From Gymnopus androsaceus JB14 (lineage: Eukaryota; Basidiomycota; Agaricomycetes; Agaricales; Omphalotaceae), in NCBI GenBank assembly GCA_009733575.1, contig ML769440.1:1-64000 (forward strand): a DNA stretch of 64,000 bases, in the 5' to 3' direction. The position numbers were made by a program, and so were the translations under genes. Of this stretch, positions 46,613 to 57,430 are shown piece after piece (within the stretch, counting starts at the first letter, position 1; each line of letters begins with the position of its first letter). Below the pieces are notes generated by a model. It had not been told where the DNA came from. It searched no databases and worked only from the letters and a program-made list of their open reading frames with translations.

Positions 46613-47930
46613 AGGGCCCTGGATTTCCTGTGGATTTACTTCATATTAGATAGTGGATTGTTACACTTTGGTCTAACTAAGAAGATATAAATTGAGGCAG
46701 CCTGGAATGTCACCATGCTATCATATACAGTAGAATTTTACTAATAAAACTAATTGAAGAGTGGGATACAACATTGAATGACATTTCATCGATGGTGCAG
46801 TATCAAAGCTAAACCAAAACTTGAAACTATGCCTTCCAATATTCTAATTAGCACAATTTATTAGTACGCAAGTCTAGTATACTACTAAGTTGCATTTAGT
46901 CAGTTTCCAGTCACAGAAACCTCTGGTTCCTCTTTGGGTTTGCTTTTTTTGACAATGGACTCGAGTTTTTAGGGTAACTGGCACAGATCAATAAATGGCA
47001 CAATCTTCTACTGCTAAATTTTTGATATAAACATTGAATGAATGACTATAAACTGTATAGATTAATTACCGCTGGCTCCAAGGCCTATCCAACTTCATCT
47101 GAGTGCTTGAGCTTGTTGCTTCGAACAATGAGCACAAGCTAAGCACCAGTTTAGTGCCTACAGACCGCATTTCAGATGTCATCCAACATCCATTTCAATG
47201 ACAATGAACCATCTTAAATTAGTTTACTTCATCGAGGAGAAATCTATAGGGTATATTAACACATCTCTGGGCATTATGATTGCATTGGTCTAACTTTATA
47301 TTTTAAGTATAGTGATGTATTTCATGGCTTGTAGTCAGGCCATGTGGACTACTGATACACTCAATGGACATTATTACATACATATCCTTCAATGTATCTA
47401 ATTTTTAGAAGCAAGTAAAATGTATATGAGTAGTCATAATGGTGGGAGGCGGGGAGAGTGGGCAGGGACTCAGCGGGATCAATGTGTGCACATTGTTCCA
47501 TTGGTGACAAGGTGCTGAGTACTTACTACTTATACTTACTATACTGTAGTACTGCCAGAGGTGTGTGATCTCGGTAGTAACGGGAAACTTCCCCAAGAGT
47601 TCCTATCAAAGCAAAGTCCAATAATATTTATTGGGCTTTTATTGTACTACTGTGAGGTAGTGAAACTGCATTACACTACCAATAACCAATACCACCCCCC
47701 CCCCCCCCCCAATTAGTTTATACTATTATCTGCGTTCACTGGGATTATGAGGTGAATAATTACTATCTCCTCCAGATGTAGTGCATAAAAGGGAGTTACT
47801 ACCTGCCCCGGATGGAGTGTATGGAAGGGAGGTAGTAATTCTTTACTACCTCCCCCACCGGATTGCGTGCACAGAGGGGCATTAGTAATTATTTAACAAT
47901 GAAAGCTGTGTCAAGCCACTCAGTAGTGAA
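46613..47930. repeat. Right arm of the large inverted repeat, with a ~790-bp insertion
   Basis: It aligns in inverse orientation with 34730-35190. Collinearity breaks after gcagcctgg-aatg near 46710 and resumes at ggtgacaaggtgctgagta near 47504. The intervening ~790 bp is either an insertion here or a deletion in the left arm. The outer part again has subterminal ggaggtagtaattctttacta-type words. Confidence 0.75.
47695..47710. repeat. Homopolymer of 16 C
   Basis: An uninterrupted C run inside the right arm, where the left arm has only a short run (gggggta). It is a likely slippage or assembly-error site. Confidence 0.7.
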
Positions 47931-48305
47931 TAATTACTGCAAGGGAGTACAACCAAGAACAGATAGGTAGTATGTGTTTGATTGCAATAGAGAATATCTA
48001 CTACACATTTACACTATCAAGTATGGATCTTAATTTTCACACTGGCGGGACGATTCCTGATGACCGGCGGATATAGTTTATGTGTCCCGCGTGCTTAGTT
48101 TACAGGCCTGTCGTTCGTAGCATAGGCCGTTTCGCGAAACACAACCAATAAGGTTTTTCGCGCGCATCAAAAATCAGCATTACCCAGTTTTTGCTCGGGA
48201 GACGGCCGACACAACGAGGAGAATCGGGAAAAAACCAAAAAATATTTTTGGAGGGTTTTGAAGGCCCAAACATCGAATGGCCTACTCAGATTATTCATAT
48301 CTTTA
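47931..48305. other. Right boundary of the repeat island
   Basis: No gene is seen. Around 48060-48200 the sequence becomes GC-richer (tgtcccgcgtgc, ggccgtttcgcgaaac) and ordinary genes resume. Confidence 0.4.
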
Positions 48306-48640
48306 CTAGTTATCCCGCAATGCGATGATCATCACTTCCTGAACAACCATAGTACAAGGCCAACATTGGGTCGGATGGTTTGCCATCAATCGCGTCCCAC
48401 AACGATGGCACATTCCGGGGAATTCTGTGATGTGTAAAGCTTTGGAAGAATCAGAACAACCGGTAAGGAGAATGCAGTTTTCATCTGCCAATTCATGCTG
48501 TGATAACCTTCAAGGCTTACATTTTCTGCGGGGAGCAGATAAGTAACAACCGATAAGAATGCACCTGTAAAGCCGCTTTGGAAAAATCAGAAGCAACACG
48601 GTGACGTCTGACCAAGACTAGATCATTCGGGGCGCTAACA
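48306..48640 (-). pseudogene. Possible 3' remnant of an unidentified gene with two CxxC pairs
   Basis: Two minus-strand open pieces can be joined over a ~67-nt intron: APNDLVLVRRHRVASDF and then a final exon with MCHRCGTRL...TQCWPCTMV and a stop at 48306. The two CxxC pairs, 13 residues apart, look like a zinc ribbon. There is no ATG before an upstream stop, and the neighbouring gene starts immediately beyond, so the 5' part is missing. I do not recognise it. Confidence 0.3.
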
Positions 48641-48759
48641 CTCAGGTATGTATACCAATGAAACACAATGTGTAATGGCTAAAAAGATGCGAGACTACTA
48701 CCAGGATTTTGACCAAATTTTCCCAAATCAATGCAATTATTATGGTCGTAATTCCACAA

Positions 48760-48767
48760 TATATAAG
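48760..48767 (+). promoter_or_regulatory. TATA box of the NmrA-like gene
   Basis: TATATAAG, 38 nt upstream of the ATG at 48798. It argues against the longer in-frame start at 48648. Confidence 0.45.
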
Positions 48768-48797
48768 CTTGAGCCTCAGTCCAAAAGCAGTCACATA

Positions 48798-49818
48798 ATG
48801 CATCTTATCATCGGTACTGGAAAAGTGGGACTCCCGCTCTCTCAGCTCTTTCACGCCTCGAACATCCCTGCACTCTCCACCACTCGTTCCGGAAAGGTTC
48901 CTTCCCCACTTAAAGGTGTCGCATTCGATTGGAGTGACCCTTCAACGTTTGATAATGCCTTTTCTTATGCAGAGGCAGCGTCAGACGTTATACAAATTAT
49001 CTTCATGACGCCGCCTCCATCCATTGATATGCTCGACTCCATGAAACCTTTCATCGATTTTGCGGCCAAGATAAAGGACGTGAAACGATTCATCCTCATT
49101 AGCGCTACCTTAGTCGGCCCAAGGAACTTTGCCCATGGAGCTGTACATCAGTACCTCCTGGGATTGGGAGTGGATTATGTATCGATTCGGCCTTCGTGGT
49201 TTTTTCGTGCGTGCTCTTTATACAATCATACTCATGTGGTACTTACTAGTTCACTGAATGTAGAAAACTTTTACCCCAACCCAGGCTTCGTATTCTACTC
49301 TGACCTGGTCAATGGAACCATCACTTCTTCTACAGGCTCCTTCAAAGTTGGGTTTGTTGATGCGCGAGACATTGCAGAAGCCGCGTTCCAAGCCATGACG
49401 GAGAAGGTACCGCTGAACGGGTCATACATCGTATTAGGACCCGAACTGCTCACTTATACAGATGTGAGTTTCTTTGAGTCGTCTTGCTCTCGAATTTCTT
49501 TAAAGTGATTGCAAGTACTGGTTCTTACTTTTCTCACTGTTTACATAGGTCGCCAAAATCATCTCATCAGTTACTGGTCGGACTATCATCCATCGCAATC
49601 TCACTCGGAGCGAGTTTAAAGAACATGCCATGAGAGTAATGTCAGAGCCGCATGCTGAAGTTATAACCATGTTTGAGGATCTAGCCAGGACTGACACAGA
49701 AGAAAGGTTTTTCCTTGATGGAGTTTCTGGAGATGCAGAGGAGAAGGAAGAAGTTTGGAAAGGCAAAAGAACAATTCAAAATTATTTTGAAGAAATCAAG
49801 GGTGCTTGGATGGAGTGA
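48798..49818 (+). CDS. NAD(P)-binding NmrA/EasG-like oxidoreductase
   Basis: The protein begins directly with a Rossmann dinucleotide loop (MHLIIGTGKVGLPL), then FDWSDPSTF, IQIIFMTPPP, VKRFILISATLVGP and VDYVSIRPSWFF. Intron 1 (donor GTGCGT near 49208) joins WFF to QNFYPNPGFVFYSDLVNGTI. The phrase VGFVDARDIAEAAFQAM is typical of NmrA and agroclavine/festuclavine dehydrogenase (EasG)-like proteins. A second intron (from about 49464) precedes VAKIISSVTGRTIIHRNL. The predicted length of ~280 residues is normal. These proteins act as reductases or redox sensors; many mushroom copies lie outside any alkaloid cluster, and none is seen here. The frame is also open upstream from an ATG at 48648, but the TATA box and fold favour 48798. 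Confidence 0.85.
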
Positions 49819-50375
49819 TCATATAATAAGTAGATGCGATGGATCTGAAGGACCAAACTTATTCATTATCGCTCATTAGGTGTAGTAGAGCTTTGTGTAC
49901 GGTAACATGTTCAAGTCCGAGCTCTAGAGGAGATTAGATACTGTCTTTCTTAGTTAGATTTTTTTCCCGTGTCGAGTATGAATATGATTTTTTTTACTGT
50001 TAATAGAATGAGAGAGAATAATGTTAGAACAGAGACGAGAATGACCAAGTGCGAGGATGATACCTACAGAACATAGTAACTGGTACATTAAACATTGAAA
50101 AATATTCTTAAAAAACCATTATATACTCGCATATACTCATACATCGCCGGCAGCGCTTGGATTCTCGGATGGGACTTCGGAGTCAAGGAGTTTTGGAAGT
50201 TTCCGGGACACATTTTCATGTTTGACCCATTTATCCTATGTAGTATTCTCAAACCCCGCTAATTCATTTCCTCATTCAAGGCATAATATAAACAGTGACG
50301 TTGGCCTCCCTTAAAATTTGTACGGCCTCTCCTTTACGGCCTCCCTCTTCTCCATCATCTCTGTACTGGTGAGCC
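49819..50375. other. Intergenic, no gene seen
   Basis: AT-rich 3' flank of the NmrA-like gene followed by the promoter side of the next gene. Open frames near 50276-50375 are shadows of the next gene's first exon. Confidence 0.4.
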
Positions 50376-52156
50376 ATGTTGTCTCCAAACATGGCCACGA
50401 TGATCAGCGAGGCTGGCTCAGCGGTCGTCGAGCACGTAGAGAAAAAGAACGCTCTGGTATTAACGAACGACGCTTGTTTACGAGCGTGGATCAAACAATT
50501 CGCTGAACTCGTTGTAAATATTCAGTGGAATTACTCCAATCTTATGTTATTTTACTTTTTATATAGGCAACTTATCGCAGTATGATACGCCTCTGTACAA
50601 AAAACGATAATTCTTACACCGAACCCTCTGCAATTAAAGACGCGGTCACCGCTGCTGACCGGTTTCTGTTGCAATATACTCACTGGACTTGGGATGAAGA
50701 ATGGATCTCCGAACGTTGGAGACGCGCTGCACAGTTGCGCAAGAAACTTTGGGAGACCGAAGTCGAACGAATCAGGACACTCAAGGAGAAGGAGGAGAAA
50801 CTGCGCCTGCAGATAGAGGAAGAAAAGATCCTCTCGGAGGCGCGCGCCCTTCTCAACGCGAAGACTTTCAATTATTTGACCGAAGAGGAGTGGGGCTCCC
50901 TTCGTAACGATCCTCCTATCGAAGAGGGTCCGCCTCCAACTGTGTTTGATCTCTTCGATCCAGCATTCGATCCAGTCGACTCTGAAGACCGATCTTCACC
51001 GTTATCCGACTTGACTACCAGCTCCGCTTCCAGTCCAGAAACCTGCGTGGACCCACCTTCACCACCACCCACAGGACCCACTTTGCTTCTCCGTCAGAAG
51101 TGCGACAATGGAAAATTCTGCAAAGATCAGAAATCACCATCAGCTGCGCTCAAACCTAGCTGTGATGGACCCGCAGGACGCATTTACTCTCCCGGACAGC
51201 GTGGGCATGGCGGAAGTGCTGCACTCACTACTCCTCACATTGCATCTGCTGCACGAGGATCAACGACTGCGACTGGTGCGAAGAATGGGCCTCCTATGGG
51301 ACCTCCAAAAGCTATCGACCAGAAATTACCCGAAGGGCTTGGTACTCCTTCCGCTGCTTTAATTGGTCGTAAACCAGCTGGCGCCCCATCGGCGCCTGTT
51401 CCCGTCACAGCCACTACTGCAAATACTGCCTCCGTTGCTCGAAAAGTACCTATCGACCCCAAGCCAATCCCTTCTACAGCAGCGCGTGATTTTCCTTTAT
51501 TCATTCCAAAGAATCTGGCCCGCAGACCAGCCAACTTCGTCTACCGAAGACTAGTACGGCTTCGCCATCTGTTCGGACGGAGCCGCCCACGGCCAAGGCG
51601 ACTCTCCTAAAGTATGTATTCGTGACATGTGTGTATGCGTCCTTCTGACTTATTTATGTACAGCTGGATGCTACCATTCAAATGGCATCATCCTTCTCGA
51701 ATCCCATCCACGGAGCTCGTGGGAAGCGGAAAGTACGCGATGAAGACGAAAATTTCATCGATGATCAAAGTGATGAAGAGGATGAAAAATCTTTGTACTT
51801 AATGAGTAGTGGTGGAACTCTAATAGGAACAGGCAATATCAACTGTAAGTAGCTGTCTCTGTCTCCATCGTTTTTCGCGTTTTAACTTTTTTCTCAACAT
51901 GAGATTTCGGTTTCCCCTTACAGCACCATCTTGTTTCCCTTGTGCGAGAGCAAACTCAAAGTGCTTTCGCTTTAACGGCAGGTCATATAGTGCGCGTTGT
52001 CACCAGGAGCATGTCAAATGTCCCTTGGACAAGGACAAGCCGGCAACGCATACTGGTACATACGACAAGTCTGTAGCACTCCAAGATAAGCCGCAGTTAC
52101 CGAAAGGCCCGATTCCAAAGAAAGTAAAGGCGAATCATGGTTCAGCGGGTACCTAG
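50376..52156 (+). CDS. Hypothetical coiled-coil/Pro-rich protein with C-terminal Cys cluster
   Basis: Exon 1 (MLSPNMATMISEAGSAVVEH...) joins through the intron ending at 50573 to ATYRSMIRLCTKND. A charged coiled coil follows (RRAAQLRKKLWETEVERI, LKEKEEKLRLQIEEEK), then a long Pro/Ser/Ala-rich region ending in basic RSRPRPRRLS and a stop at 51610. A further pair of exons (51665-51844 and 51944-52156) codes GARGKRKVRDEDENFIDD and a Cys cluster, CFPCARANSKC plus RCHQEHVKC, reminiscent of a binuclear zinc motif. The join between the two parts is out of frame in my reading, so this may be one gene with a missed splice or a frameshift near 51540-51600, or two genes. The family is not recognised. 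Confidence 0.5.
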
Positions 52157-52770
52157 ATGCTGAGATGAGATGAGAGAAGATTTTTTGTAGACCTGATTCG
52201 GATTCCGACTGAGTTATTTCCCGGGAAACTGATTGGAATAGACTCGATGGACTCTGGGTGATTGTTCGCGCTTTGTCAAATATTGTATCACTTGTAGTTT
52301 TACCAATGCGCCAATGCTATACATATAGAACAGGGGATTAGTTCCTTGGTCCGTATACACGCTGATTTGGTATCACTATCCACGGGAGCACATACAGCGG
52401 GAGTCCACATGCCTTTTAAACTTGAAGTTAGTTGATAGGATTGGATAGTATATAAATTATACAGCCTGAGATCAAGGTCGACTACTGAGCGACCTGATGT
52501 TTGTGAGAGTCTCGGCTCATATACTCTTCGCCGTCTCAGTAATGCAGGATAAACATTCTATACTGACCCAATTCCATCGTAAAAAATCACCTCACTGTGG
52601 TAGACTTGGCTTGTAGATTTAGCAAGCAGTTCTGTAGCCGAAATCCTGGTTCTGAGAGTACTTTTCTAAGAGAAAAGCCCCCAAAAAGCAACTCCGTATT
52701 ACAAGTAATATTCAAGATTCAAGTCCACGAGGGAGGGAATTCCTCCGCTTGAGAGACAGTCATTGGGCAG
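52157..52770. other. Intergenic between convergent genes, no feature seen
   Basis: No supported open frame. The region is AT-rich with short runs only. Confidence 0.4.
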
Positions 52771-53931
52771 TTATTCAGCATGCCACATGTGTTCCCGAAA
52801 CAAGGCGCGATTCGTAGCAGTAAGGAAAGAGACTGCGGAGAAACTCATGTCAAAGCGTCGGATATCAATTTGCTTCCGCGGATGCATCTTGGGATGCACA
52901 TGACAAAATAGCCGGCGGGTCAACTTCGATAGAGGCCACGGGAGCGGTGAGCCTGCTTTCGTTGTGCATCGGGATCCTTTCGCGTTTCGATATGGACAGA
53001 AGTTCCTGGTAGCCCTCTTGCACTCGAGACGCATGTTTTTAGTTGTCGCCAAGTGAGGAGAATCTGCACGACAACCTCGTATAAGACATGTATTCTTTCG
53101 ACGCACACAGTACGTGAAAATATCTTCGTCAACAGTGCCATCTGTTAGAGTGAAGCTCATATAGAGATACTGCCTAATGAGTCGCGCAATGTCGGGATCA
53201 CCGACTCGTGAACGATCAGGCCTCCACTCGAGATTTGTAGCGTCCTCTACTAGGTCTTGATACGCATCACCGTCCGTCGAAACTGTACCCTTCACCCAAA
53301 AATCATTACTCATAGATCTCCCACATAGACATCGCCAAAGCGAGATAGTCGTCCGCGAGAGTGCAAGGGGAGGACTCTGTTTTCCTGGCACGACTGGTAG
53401 TAGAGTATGCCCTGGTACCTACTGAAGTAACAAAGTCATCTCACAGGACTGAGGAGGTTCCAAAGTCACAGAACCGGAGTTGGTAGCCAGGAGAGCAGCG
53501 CAGGAGGTTTTCCGGTTTTATATCGCCATGAACAAGGCCTCTTTTATGGAATCGCTGTGTGAGATCACGAAGATCATAAATCAAGCGTATTCGCTCGTCT
53601 TTCGGGATCGAAGGAGGGTTGATGACGACTTCGCAGGGCATAACGATCCCTATCACCTTTTGCTTGTCCGTCGCGTAAAGCCTCCAAATAAGATCGACGG
53701 CACAGTCCCCAGCGTATTCCATGATTTTCAGCTGACGAGCCAGACTGTTAAGATCGCTGTAGCTGTTGTAGGTCTTTTCGACATATTTCTCCTGAGCGAA
53801 CGCGAATGTGACTCACTCGCTTCCGTAGGATAGATAGCGTTTGTCTTCAGCCTTCATAGGACTAATGCAGTCTGCGGGCCAAGAACCAAATGGAGCATAG
53901 AGATTGTAGACATATGAGTGTGCAGAAGTCA
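52771..53931 (-). pseudogene. Protein kinase-like gene, probably broken
   Basis: The minus strand begins MTSAHSYVYNLYAPFGSW. It contains the catalytic loop GLVHGDIKPENLL and the Mg-binding loop LRFCDFGTSSVL, then TSVGTRAYYST (activation segment) and DDYLALAMSMWEIYE (alpha-F region). These are core eukaryotic protein-kinase landmarks. The first part lacks a convincing glycine loop. A Cys-containing C-terminal region follows (YCVRRKNTCLIRGCRADSP). Defects are a frame break after LSYGSE near 53815, a TGA right after GTSSVL, and a frame change near 53300. Splice sites do not resolve these cleanly, so I treat it as a pseudogene; very short introns are an alternative. Confidence 0.6.
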
Positions 53932-54307
53932 TGGTGGTTACTGGTAAAGAAATATAGGGTGCTCGGGAATAAGGCGCCCGTCCCGCGCCTGACTTCTGTC
54001 TTTCAGTTTCACTCAGCCATCACTCGTTTCTGTGCTCCCGGTATGGTATTCAGTCCCATACCTTCTGGAAAGAAGAGCTCGCCGATACGGTCTTGGTGAT
54101 CAGACTCTCTGAGTCTCTGTAAGTACTAGATGGCGAGCGTACTCCTTATGTAGGAATTCAGCCTATCCTCGTTCACGATTCTTGTACCAACTCAGGCTTG
54201 TCGTGCAAAGAAGCATGTACAATCGTGCTCTTTGGCGGTCAGCCGGCTACGTATTTACATTTTACTAGGCTCTTCGTTTGCATGTTTATATCCGAGTCGC
54301 TTTGGGT
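53932..54307. other. Intergenic, no gene seen
   Basis: Upstream side of the kinase-like gene; no supported feature. Confidence 0.35.
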
Positions 54308-54484
54308 ATGGATAGGTTGGATGGGCTATTAAGCAATCAAGATTCGCTGCTAGCCGCACTAGAGGGGAATTGTGTCCAGAGTAGCGGAGAAGGAAAAAGG
54401 AAAGGTTCGGCCGTGTCCGGGAGTACCAGTGCTGCTCCAAAAGCAGAAGAAGCTACGGGGAAGGGCGAGATACCTGGAAAGTAA
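54308..54484 (+). pseudogene. Truncated duplicate of the small acidic protein gene
   Basis: The frame encodes RLDGLLSNQDSLLAALEGN...GSTSAAPKAEEATGKGE-PGK and stops at 54482-54484. It matches the C-terminal ~60 residues of the protein at 55275-55676, and the 3' flank is also duplicated (gggtttcttcattga, tctgaagaata). The N-terminal half is absent, so it is a partial tandem copy about 1.2 kb upstream of its parent. Confidence 0.75.
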
Positions 54485-55274
54485 TTCGACAAGTGGGTTT
54501 CTTCATTGATCTTCAATATGGACATATGACCTGACAATCTGAAGAATAGACGGATATCTCTTCCTCTGTATAGGGATCCATCCATTCACGAACCTGGCCC
54601 AAGCTCGCCACTGTGTACAATCTGCAAGGAGGAGGTGCATCGAGATTCTTCAAGAACCCCAAATCCGTCGTAATTTCTTTATATGTGTCATTGAGAGATA
54701 AGATACCCCGCTTCTTGACTGTTTCTTCTCCGCTTCATCACAGTTGTGACAAAAGTTCTGTTTCGACTAGATGGAAAATGCAACGACGCGTTTCCTTGAG
54801 CACCAGCACCAGCGATCGCCCACAGCTGGATCCATCCTTGACTATTCATAAAATCCCCGGGCCTCTGGATTCCGCTGAGAGTGTCAGATAGAGGGAAAAT
54901 CCAAGGATCTGAGATTTTCAAAATCAGAATATGTCTGAACGAGACTAGGGGAAGGTCCATCTTACACCGTGGTAAATGTTAGCCACTTCTATCCGATAAA
55001 CCTAGTCTCTGGCTTTATGAAGCCGCTCGATAGATATAATAAAATTTATTCGAGACCAGAGTTTCGTATACGTACTTATAGAGAGATAAGTATTTGGCCA
55101 GGGAGAGTTGCCGGGGGCCTATCCTGAAGCGAATAGACGCTCAATGAGCGCTAGCGCCTCCCATCGCTCTCTCCTCTTCTTTGGCTAATGAGGACAAATT
55201 CGACCATCACGTAGCTAGAGGAGTTGGCTCTAACGTGGAAAATTCTTGTCCTGCTACTTACATCCATCTGCATT
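54485..55274. other. Intergenic between the duplicated fragments
   Basis: After the duplicated 3' flank (to about 54550) no gene is supported; open frames near 54613-54891 have no recognisable content. Confidence 0.35.
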
Positions 55275-55676
55275 ATGATGTCTTCCAATCCCACGCCAAA
55301 TGGCATTTCTACAACCGATGGCCAAAGCACTTCCTCCTCTATCCATCAGGACATATCCCATGTAGCCGCTATTCTCGCCCAAGCAAATCTCTCCAACTCA
55401 GATGGAACCGGGGGGGATGGCTCTGAAGAATCGGGCGAATCCAATTTGGCTTCGCTATTCAAGCAAATCGATGGAGCGAATGGTGTATTGAATGGTGTTG
55501 AGGATAAGCTGGATGGGCTATTGAGCAATTTAGATTCGCTGCTGGCCGCGCTAGAAGGGAATGGTGGCCAAAGTAGCGGAGGAGGAGAAGGGAAAAGTTC
55601 GACTGTGTCCAGGAGTACCGATGCTGCCCTAAAAGCGGACGAAGCTACGGGGAAGGACAAGAAACCTGGCAAGTAG
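55275..55676 (+). CDS. Small Ser/Gly-rich acidic protein, unknown function
   Basis: Single exon of ~133 residues starting MMSSNPTPNG. It has an N-terminal helical-looking segment HQDISHVAAILAQANLSN, an acidic Ser/Gly stretch, then FKQIDGANGVLNGVEDKLDGLLSNLDSLLAALEG, which has heptad-like Leu spacing and could form a coiled coil. A Ser/Gly/Lys tail ends in KDKKPGK. There is no signal peptide from the ATG start. The frame is open further upstream with hydrophobic residues but without an ATG. A truncated copy lies upstream, which supports this as a real transcribed unit. I know no functional assignment. Confidence 0.6.
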   Translation: MMSSNPTPNGISTTDGQSTSSSIHQDISHVAAILAQANLSNSDGTGGDGSEESGESNLASLFKQIDGANGVLNGVEDKLDGLLSNLDSLLAALEGNGGQSSGGGEGKSSTVSRSTDAALKADEATGKDKKPGK

Positions 55677-56458
55677 TTTTACAGGTGAGTTTCTTCATTG
55701 ACCTTCATGTACATATATCTTAATGACCCGACAGTCTGAAGAATATATGTAATTTCCTCGAACGCGAAAGGTTCCGGATATACAACGAAAGTGCATTGTC
55801 CAATCGTACTTGGATCGATGTCATTCAACTTCCGAGCTGAACTCAAGCAAAGACTTTACATTCTCAAGTTTTGCAGGTTGCTCGGCCTGCTAGGGTCTGC
55901 TACCATAGCCATAACATTACTCGTCATTCCACGACAGATGCTTTGCGCTACTGAATCATAAATCTCTATCTTATTGTGCGCCTTATATCCATTCTGTAGT
56001 TCCTCTCTCCTCTCTTCGGCTGCCTCTTATCAGTACTCGACAGCTGATTCCGTACACGCTGGAGCGCTAGCCATCTCCGAGTCGTTCCTCTACGTACTCG
56101 GGACCCTGCGTGTAAAATATCCGTTCAAGGACTTTAAACAAGACAAGAACTCAGTGCATCGGGCAGGCGGGTGAAATACTCCTCGAACTTGCGTGCTTCA
56201 AGAGCAGTAGATTCTCCAAGTCTTTTCGACCTCCGGCAAGGGTTTTGAGAAGACCCATGAGGATAATGGTACTAGAGTAGCAATTCAGATCGGGAAGTAA
56301 GTCTAGAGTAGCCTCACTAAAATTTACTATTTAGCGTTTGCGCGCTGTATTTCGACGCGTCATGGCGGGACGCGCGTCCACGTCTACAGGTGATATCCAT
56401 CTCTTTCCAGCTTTATATAAAGGTCAACACTACATTGTTTAACGGTACACAATACATC
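55677..56458. other. Intergenic, no gene seen
   Basis: Includes the 3' flank shared with the truncated duplicate (to about 55745). A TATATAAAGG motif at about 56414-56423 lies ~45 nt before the next start codon and fits as its TATA box. Confidence 0.4.
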
Positions 56459-57430
56459 ATGCCCTCTCTTCTAGAAGCCCGCTCTTCGAATGTTTCCTAC
56501 CGCCCGTCTTACATCCCAGTCGCAGTATTCGTAGGAGGAACAGGAGGAATTGGTGCCTCAGCTGCAGGTTTATTGGCCAAATACACTGAAGGAAACATTC
56601 ATGTAATCATCGCAGGAAGAAATCGCGCAGACGGAGCGCAAGTCCTCGAATCGCTTGTAAATTCTCTATCGTACCACGATTCAGAGGCCAATGGCCAGTC
56701 CAATCGCGAACTCTTACGGAAGTTTGTATTCTGCGACGCGTCCAGCATAACATGCGTGCGTACTGCAGGCGAGAGCATCTTGTCTCTGCTCAGTAACCAT
56801 CTCGGCACCCCGAGAATCAACTTTCTTGTTTTTTCTGTGGGGTTATGGGAGCATTCTCAAGAGCTTTGACACTGTGGATGGTCTTGACCTCCGGCTCATG
56901 ATGCGCTATTACCATCGTTTCAAAATGGCGTACGAACTGATGCCCCTTTTGCGCAAGGCTCGAGATGAGGGACAAGATGCAAAGTTCTTGTCTATTCTTG
57001 CTTCCGGGTTCAATTACTCTGTTGATCCCAACGTTTTCGGTTTCAAGAATCTCGAAGGGTTTTTAAAGCATTCTCAACTGGGGTTGCCGGTCCAGTTTAT
57101 ACGTGACCAAATCCCATGATTTACTTACGAATTCTTTTCAGGAATTTCGTTCACCCACACATTTCCATCCATCATGGTCAGAACATCCCAACTCGATTTC
57201 GGATTCCGGTCACATTGGCTATTTAGGCCTTTCAGACCATTGTATGACCTGATATTCAATGCGATTACTCATTCGGCGGAAGAAAGTGCGGAGTGGCCGG
57301 TATTTGCTCTGTTAAAATTTAAATGCCAATGCAGAAGGCAAAGGGTTTTATCGTAGGGGGCCTCAGGGTGATGAGCTTAAAGCTGAAGGGTTCGATGGAG
57401 AAGACCGTAAAGTGCTACGTGAAAAGCTGT
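56459..57430 (+). pseudogene. Short-chain dehydrogenase/reductase-like gene with several frameshifts
   Basis: The start gives a Rossmann loop VAVFVGGTGGIGASAAGLLA, then VIIAGRNRADGAQVLES and INFLVFSVG, as in fungal SDR-like proteins. After INFLVFSVG (near 56840) the frame must shift to continue with SFDTVDGLDLRLMMRYYHRF and LMPLLRKARDEGQDAKFLSI. A stop at 57117 interrupts it, but similarity resumes (SIMVRTSQLDFGFRS...LYDLIFNAITHSAEES). After ALLK (near 57318) one more one-base shift is needed to reach AEGKGFYRRGPQGDELKAEG. Three separate breaks make decay more likely than error. Confidence 0.72.

Noticed and set aside
48648..48797. N-terminal extension of the NmrA-like protein from the ATG at 48648
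   Set aside because: The TATA box at 48760 lies inside it, and the Rossmann fold starts exactly at the ATG at 48798.
48798..49818. Ergot-alkaloid-type gene cluster suggested by EasG similarity
   Set aside because: No prenyltransferase, NRPS or P450 genes lie nearby; the family is common outside such clusters.
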